Shown: piece by piece, positions 58,045 to 64,000 of the stretch
How positions within the stretch are numbered: the first letter of the stretch is position 1
How the letters are laid out: every line of letters begins with the position of its first letter
Source of the DNA: Saussurea involucrata
Taxonomy: Eukaryota > Streptophyta > Magnoliopsida > Asterales > Asteraceae
Length of the DNA: 64,000 nt
Reading direction: 5' to 3'
Assembly (NCBI GenBank): GCA_033807775.1
Contig: CM066327.1
Coordinates: forward strand, 76,638,795-76,702,794
Notes under the pieces: generated by a model
Database searches by the model: none
What the model was told of the DNA's origin: nothing
What the model saw: only the letters and a program-made list of their open reading frames with translations
Position numbers and translations under genes: made by a program

Positions 58045-60071
58045 TGTAACACCTTAAAAACAGGGCCAATTAAAACCTCAAAATAAACAAGTTATGATCA
58101 CCAAAATATCAGACTTTTATAACCAGAGGATCAAAAGTGAAGTTTTATGTACATAAACATCTAACTTGAATAATCCTATTAATCTAATCATATCAACATA
58201 ATCAGATTACTAGATTATCTAAGCTTTGTCCCAAAAATCGTCAAAAGAGAATCTTGATCCTTTGACATCTATATAAGTCTGATTTCTTCCAACATCTGCA
58301 TCTCACTCTCCCAGACTACTTCCCAGAGCTTGTACCTGGTAAGAAAATTTAATTTGAAACATTAGGCTTTCGCCTAGTGAGAATATTCAAATCAAATTAA
58401 AATTTAACAACTAAAATATTAACAGATATATCAAACCTGTTATCAACCATCTTACCGTACTAAAACTCTTTTCAACAACAGGAATCTACCCAATTCCCAT
58501 CCTTATGACTAATTCATCTAGTCGTAATAATATCAACATGAGCTACTATAAATCATACCAGATTATAAGTAACTCCCCATCCAAAGAAATTACAGTTTCT
58601 ATACCTGCTTATTTCTTAGTCCGGAAGTAGAGATTACAAATTTTTAATATTTGTTTATCTCCGAACTTAAAATGAAGATATCAAATCTTCCGTCTGAAAT
58701 GGGAATTACAAACTCGATGTCTGCCTATTCCACATTTCACTTTTCTCACCATCTTGAACATTGGCCCCCAAATGGGATTTAATTTATACAGCGCTTAACA
58801 ACAAGGGCCCTCTGGTAATCCAAGATACACTCCACCACTAGAAATTACATCCTTTCGGTCAATGGCTGGTAATTGGTTCCCATTAAACCGTACTAAGTGG
58901 CCCTCTGATGACCAGAAGCATATTTCTAGCCAACGCAACACAATAATTGTGTATCATCACTCTTTCTATCGTATACTAAAATGTACGATATATCATATAT
59001 TCTATATATCTATATATAGAATATTAATTACAACAATTATCCCCATTTTTGCCACTTAGCTTCGGGAATTAACATCTCAAATGTAAACTACATAATCAGA
59101 CTCATAAATAAGTCCTTACAATTTATTATATCATGGCTTTCGTATCCAAATCTAAGTTATAATCATATAACAATTAGCATATAAATATCAGATTGCATTC
59201 CACATAAAAAGCCTCAAACTGCTATTGAAAGTCCACAAAAGTCGCAAGCCATTGTAGCGAAAAGCTACACTTTTCGCAAGCCAAAGCTGCGAACTTCTTA
59301 CTTCTCGCAAGCCAAAGCTGCGAAAAGCTCAAAAGTCGCAACCCACTGTTGCGAGTTCTTCAAAACTCGCAAGACACGCTTGCGAATTCTATCACTTTGC
59401 GCAGCCAAAGCTTGCGCAAAGTGTACTATTCATCGTCTCTTTCACAACTTTAAACCAGTATCGATTTTCTTAGCAAATTAAGCCTACAGATGGTTTAATC
59501 TCAAGGGAAACATATCTATTACCATTCTAATTGCTTAATTTTAAAGAAGTTTGAATAAACTCACCTTATCAGCTTTCTGAACACAGTGTTCTTCACAAAA
59601 AGTCTTCTCAGCTTAATCCAAATCTGAACAGATGATTTATAGCTTAATACACCACTTAGATTAAGAAATTAATAGAAGAAAATCAGATTTCTTTACCACA
59701 ATTCTTCCAAAATCAAACTTTTCTTTCTTCTGCCTTCTTCTTTCTCGCTCTCTCTCTCGTTATCTCTATTCTCTCTGTTGCCGAACAAACTCACAAACAC
59801 ACACACAATTAGTCATTTAGACTAATTGTGTGACACCTCACAATCAAACAGATGAGTCATACTCAAATTACCCACCACACCTCAAATTTTAAAGAAATGA
59901 CACAACAAACCCTCAAGTTTAATATTTCCTAAAAGAATCTTTAAACTTTCAACATTTGTATTTTAACCCTAATTGAATTATAATACTCTATATAATTCAA
60001 GGTTACTTCAAATACAAATACATCCCAATCTTATTATAATAATAATAATAACGAAGATATAGGATGTTACA
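58045..60071 (-). repeat. Element H 5' LTR
   Basis: Same 2027-bp length as the left LTR with scattered single-base differences, including the same hairpin array and AT hairpin. Confidence 0.93.
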
Positions 60072-60791
60072 GTTCGTTTTAGGAATTTTTAGCTCCAAGT
60101 GTGAGAATTAAGCTTGGAAGACAGCTTTTATTCATAAACAAGCTTTGAGTATTCATAAGGATTATTTACATGATGGTTTTACAATTGTATAAATCATGTT
60201 TGGTTTTGATTTGATAATTCAAAGTGTGCATTCATTGAGGTGGGGCATGAGATGCCTTGTTATGGGAGGGGTAGCTAAATTAAAATGCATGAATTTGTTT
60301 CATGTCATTTATCCAAGGGAAGGCATGAGCCCGAACACGTCGTCACAAGTGTGCGTGACTTTAGGCGTGTGTCATCACCCGTGTTAAGTGTGTGAATAGA
60401 GGTTTAAAAGTGTGAATTATCTCTAAATGCTTTTACAACTCGTTTTGAATGATATTTCGTGGTGTGATGTTGATACTTGAGGGAATTCACTAGATGTCTA
60501 GTCTAACCCTCGCTAATATAAAACTGAAAAAACCCTTTTTAGGTAAGCATGCTAGCGGGTTTTCTAGCAAGGGAAAGGGGAAGTTGTGAGCTCGGGTATT
60601 GAAGTAGGAGTGACTTTTGTAGTTCAGTTTCTTAGAATCTCCAGACTTAGTAGTTGATAATTCTAAACATTGGATGTGTTTAACCCACAGTAAACTTTTG
60701 GGATATAATCGATTATTTGACTTGTTGATATATTGGGCCCGTTTTTGCACAATTTTACTTTATGCAATGTTTTGAATTGTGGGTTGTTACA

Positions 60792-62014
60792 AAAATATAA
60801 CTAAACACAAGAGATCCAAATAAACTATTATAAAACGATGATAACTGTTAATGCCAAAAATCGCACAAAAGTACAACTTAAGGTCGATTGTAGAAATTAA
60901 CAACTAAAGAAAGGAATCTCTCGACAAAGCGTGCGACAAAGATAGAAAATCATAAAGAGACAAAGATTTTGGTGACGCGGGAAAAACCTCATAGAGGAAA
61001 AAAAAACCCGCGGACGACTGTGGAAGTCGTCGCTGCACTATGGTCGTCTATCAGGGGCGATGTCCTTATATCTCTGGTGTCGATCGTACAGAGATTACAA
61101 TACAAATGAAAGAAAGACTTCGAAATGTAAAGTAACAAGTGTTTTGAACGTAAAAACAATGTGCGTCGTGTGTAAAAACAAAGTGTCGTGTGTGAATGTC
61201 GTGCGTCGAGAGCGATTCTTCGAGAGAGATTTCCTTGTTGTGAATGTTCTTCGGGGTTCATATGTTCATGTGTTGTCTCTGTGTTGTGTTCGTGTTTTTT
61301 CGTGCATGCCCTTCTGTGTCCTTGAACTGATGTTTTAGCCTGGTATTTGTAGTCTTCGGGTGCTTTAATTGCCTCATTAAATGTTTCGATAATTGTCGTA
61401 ACATTCGTTGGATTAAATCTTCATAACTGATTTCGTCGGTTATAGCCGTTGCTCATCAATGTCATTAATTCCTGCATTAAACACTGAACAAACGTAACAG
61501 TCATTTTGCACGTTAGTCGGTCGAGGTCGAATGGTCCTACGCGACGGTCGTATGAACCAGACGACGTCATGGTCGAGTGTCGTAAGGTAAATAACTTTCG
61601 AGTTCGACTTTAATCAGAAGATAAAGTACTATTATTTTACCTTACTGTAGCAAAGGGGAATAAGTGTTTTCCTTACCTTGGTCGTGGTCGAGACTGGTGA
61701 AATTTTGCCCAAACAGTTTGCCCCAAAATTTGAAAAAGTGGAATGGCAAATTCAAATTTCAAAAAGTTTTTTAAATTTTGCTTGTCGGACGTCTAGAGTC
61801 GTGACACGTGTCGAAAGTTACCTTAGTTGTCTTGGAATTGGATCGGTTCAATTCGAACTAAAGGGAAGTCCAAAAGAAGATAGAGTCGTGACGTCATGCT
61901 GACACACGATTATGCTTAGCAGCTGTCATTGCTAGGTGTCGGCGATCTATGCGGTCATACGAAGAGACAAGGGCGCGTGTCGATCATCAAGGGACTCGAC
62001 CTGACACGATCGCT
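60792..62014. other. Stretch without recognised gene between F and J
   Basis: I see no supported gene. An A-rich patch at 60970-61015 is bracketed by the inverted pair CGCGGG and CCCGCG. Downstream the sequence is rich in GTCG words and grades into the promoter of J. It may include an LTR or leader of the J element, but no partner copy is present. Confidence 0.5.
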
Positions 62015-62024
62015 TATATAAATA
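62015..62024 (+). promoter_or_regulatory. Putative TATA box of gene J
   Basis: TATATAAATA, about 200 bases before the ATG at 62224, followed by a CT-rich leader. Confidence 0.55.
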
Positions 62025-62223
62025 GGGATTACGATGGATCTTTTCCTGTTTACGATTTCAAAGAGAGTTTTTAGGCAAAGATTTCTTTCTGGTTTTCTTA
62101 CCGATCTTCGTCCAATCTTTTCTAAACCTCCAAGATACTCCTGAATCAGTTAGGATTTTCGAAGTCTAGAACACCTATATATATAAGGTACGATTTCTTT
62201 AATTTCTTAAGTCTGCTTTAGAA

Positions 62224-64000
62224 ATGTCGATGGACCCTGAGAGTTCTATTCAAGAACAATCGGTTTAGCTAAAATCCCTGCGGGGGTTGATTTAATATGC
62301 GCAGGTCAGATTTGATCAAATGAATGTCCTGAGGGGTATATCGTGATATACGAATATCCCTTTAAGATAGGTTTTGAATGGCCCTACTCGCCTCTGGCTA
62401 AGGCATTTATGCTAGAATTCGACTTAGCACCAAGCCAACTAATGCCCCAGTTTTGGCGAATCGTACAAGTGATCGAGCGCCTCACTAAAAAATGGGAATC
62501 TCCCATGAATGTACGTGACCTCCTTTTGGCTTATCAAGCTAAAAAGGATGGATGTCATCGTTGTAGCTTGTACTCCAGGCTTAAAGGCGATCGTACCTTG
62601 GTCCTAAAGACCGCTGTAAACGATCGGGGATGGAAGACCAGGTACGCATTCGTACGTAGGTCGACTCTTGACTCTGAGAGCGGCTGGATTAGGGCCGGCT
62701 GGAATATGTCGAATAAGATTCTCTTAGCTTCTTGTCGTGCATCGTATGTTTTTTATTTACCTCTGACTCATCTCATGTGTATCGACAGAAATTAAATTCG
62801 AGGACGTAAAACCCTACGCCAATTCTCAAGCAAAGGTCGACGCGTTTTTGGAGTTCAGCATTGTAGAACGGTCGTTTGTCGTACGACACTTGATGGACGA
62901 TGACGAAGACTTGGTATACTTAGGACAGAATTGGAGGGAGAAACGTGAGGAAGAAGAGGGAGAAGAGAACGAGTCGAGAGAAGAAAGAGAAATGACCGGT
63001 AAGTGTACTTTCTCGATTCCTTCGACTTGATCTGAATTTTTATCTTATGCTCTTTCTTTTCTGGTTTCCAGGAGAATCTCAACCCAAGGTGCCGACTGTC
63101 TCTGCTAAAAGAGCAGCTCAGCTTGAGCTTGCCCGTAAGGGAAAGGAAAGGAGGCTAAGGAGCTTGTCCACTGGCCCTGAGGTTCCAAAGAAGACGAGGA
63201 CGATGATCCCGAGGGAACCGTCTTTAGGGGTTGACGACTCGTCGAAAGTTGTTACGCCTGAGAAGGCGAAGGTCGCATCGACTAAGAAGACGTCTTCTAG
63301 TGCGATAGCTGCGACTCCTATCAGTTTTGCGCCTCCGGCGGAAACAGCGAAGTCCTCGTCTGCCACGTCGGACCCTTCGTCGGCCGGCAAGTGCAAGGAT
63401 CACCCGACGGGAGGGGCTAAGGTCACGACGGTCAATTTTACATTGCCGTCAGACTTTATGGTCGATAATGTCCTGGACGGGACGAACCTATTTCCTCATC
63501 TGGGGAAATATCTGCTCCCATCTTTGAAGGAGCGTTTTGAGGGGTTTCCAATCGAGGAGACGGGGGCCCATGTTGCCGGGCTGGCGTTCATGGTAAGTCT
63601 TTCTTTCAAGACTTGTTTTATTTTGTCGATGTTTAAGATGTCGCACGTTTATTAACGATGCTTAATATATGTTTCCTCAGGCATTTCAAGCCTCCTTGGC
63701 TTTGCGTGCCAAGACGGCAAAGGTCAAGGATCTAGTGTCTGCTTCCCATGAGAGGGGGAACGCGGCGTTGGCTAGGGCGAACGTCGTCGTGGAGCGTGAA
63801 CAGGCTATGTCGAAACGTCTCGATGATGCCTTGAAACAGTTAGACGCTGTCGGACGTGCCAAGGATGAGGCCAACCATCGCCTGACACAGTCCCTGTCCA
63901 TGATTGCTGACCAGAGAGAAGAGATGGACAAGGTTAAGGAATCCTTAGTTGTGACCGCAAAGGAAGCTAAGGATTCTAAGACCAGAGTGGTGGATCTGGA
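62224..64000 (+). pseudogene. Gene J: multi-exon 'putative gypsy type transposon'-like protein, partial, exon 1 damaged
   Basis: The ATG at 62224 (MSMDPESSIQEQS) is followed by a one-base shift near 62255 and an in-frame TGA at 62313-62315 (one base from CGA). Then CPEGYIVIYEYPFKIGFEWPYSPLAKAF, LAPSQLMPQFWRIV and a segment ending NDRGWKTRYAFVRR. This resembles, from memory, the plant family Pfam calls transposase (putative) gypsy type. Clear introns: 62999-63071 (GTAAGT...TTTCCAG) and 63593-63680 (GTAAGT...TCCTCAG), both phase-consistent. A first intron ending at 62788 is likely, but its donor is uncertain. Exon 3 has a Lys, Ser and Ala-rich linker, then NFTLPSDFMVDNV and LPSLKERFEG. Exon 4 is coiled-coil-like (ASLALRAKTAKVKDLVSASH) and runs off the window. 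Role unknown; probably part of a large retroelement. Confidence 0.6.

Larger units (their letters stand above)
51955..60071 (-). mobile_element. Element H: large-LTR gypsy-type element (LARD-like), minus strand
   Basis: 8117 bp: two 2027-bp LTRs (51955-53981, 58045-60071) around a 4063-bp interior. The primer site is at 58030-58041 on the minus strand and a weak polypurine tract lies at the left LTR. The only recognisable protein piece is a gypsy pol C-terminus at 54024-54212. The remainder has no gypsy enzymes that I can read. Long LTRs with a mostly non-coding interior are the definition of LARDs, but strong decay of a former coding element is possible. Confidence 0.85.
51950..60076. repeat. 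Target-site duplication GTTCG of element H
   Basis: GTTCG at 51950-51954 and 60072-60076, exactly outside the H LTRs. Confidence 0.93.
51173..60791 (+). repeat. Element F 3' LTR, split by element H
   Basis: It follows the tract AGTGGGAGGTAT: TGCAATAACC at 51173 to GGTTGTTACA at 60791. Net length is about 1.5 kb once H and one TSD copy are removed. The inverted ends match at 8 of 10 bases. The partner LTR is not in the window, so the edges are inferred. Confidence 0.7.

Noticed and set aside
60989..61338. Overlapping open frames on both strands around 61.0-61.3 kb
   Set aside because: Low-complexity, Cys/Val- or Arg/Thr-rich frames with no motif; chance frames in promoter-like DNA.

Overview
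This window looks like repeat-rich nuclear DNA from a flowering plant. I see no ordinary host gene in it. Almost every base belongs to a nested stack of LTR retrotransposons, with copia and gypsy polyproteins, initiator-Met-tRNA primer sites (TGGTATCAGAGC), 5-bp target-site duplications (TSDs), TG...CA long terminal repeats and plant-like GT-AG introns. The protein style recalls Asteraceae copia elements of the Sirevirus group, but that is memory-based inference and the species cannot be read from the sequence. I label the elements A to J for reference.

Layout. Element A (+, Sirevirus-like copia; 5' part lies left of the window) runs to 19070 and has its 3' LTR at 18369-19070. Its gag/pol junction is split by element B (800-6170, +), a short-LTR, gag-only non-autonomous element. 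The third-ORF region of A (env-like position) exists as a 3883-bp direct tandem duplication (9743-13625 and 13626-17508). Element A sits in the protease of element C (minus strand; gag at 19220-21614, 5' LTR at 46452-47392). Element D (+, 21648-46396) is inserted in the leader of C. Element E (minus, 24831-36194) is inserted in the second gag zinc knuckle of D. A 508-bp TRIM (element I, 33318-33825) is inserted in the gag of E.

The host of C is an old gypsy element F (+; pol remnants 47393-51132, 3' LTR from 51173 to 60791). The integrase of F carries a small truncated copia-type element G (48835-50010), and its LTR carries a large-LTR gypsy element H (51955-60071). To the right of F, 60792-64000 holds a TATA box and a multi-exon gene (J) resembling the plant 'putative gypsy type transposon' protein family; it leaves the window.

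Relative order from nesting: F is oldest; then C, G and H into F; A and D into C; B into A and E into D; the TRIM into E. C, D and E are one family (LTRs TGTTGATCC...ACCAACA; two-knuckle gag). A is a second lineage and B/G a third.

How the parts work together: each autonomous copia has gag, then protease, integrase, reverse transcriptase and RNase H, then a third gene of unknown function. That third gene has its own TATA box and spliced exons. All copies show stops, frameshifts or deletions, so none seems able to move alone now, although the LTR pairs I could compare are nearly identical. The features most worth a second look are the promoter-plus-intron architecture of the third gene, a pyrimidine-CAG signature directly after the gag stop, family-specific palindromic words spread through LTRs and coding DNA, and the gag-only element B.
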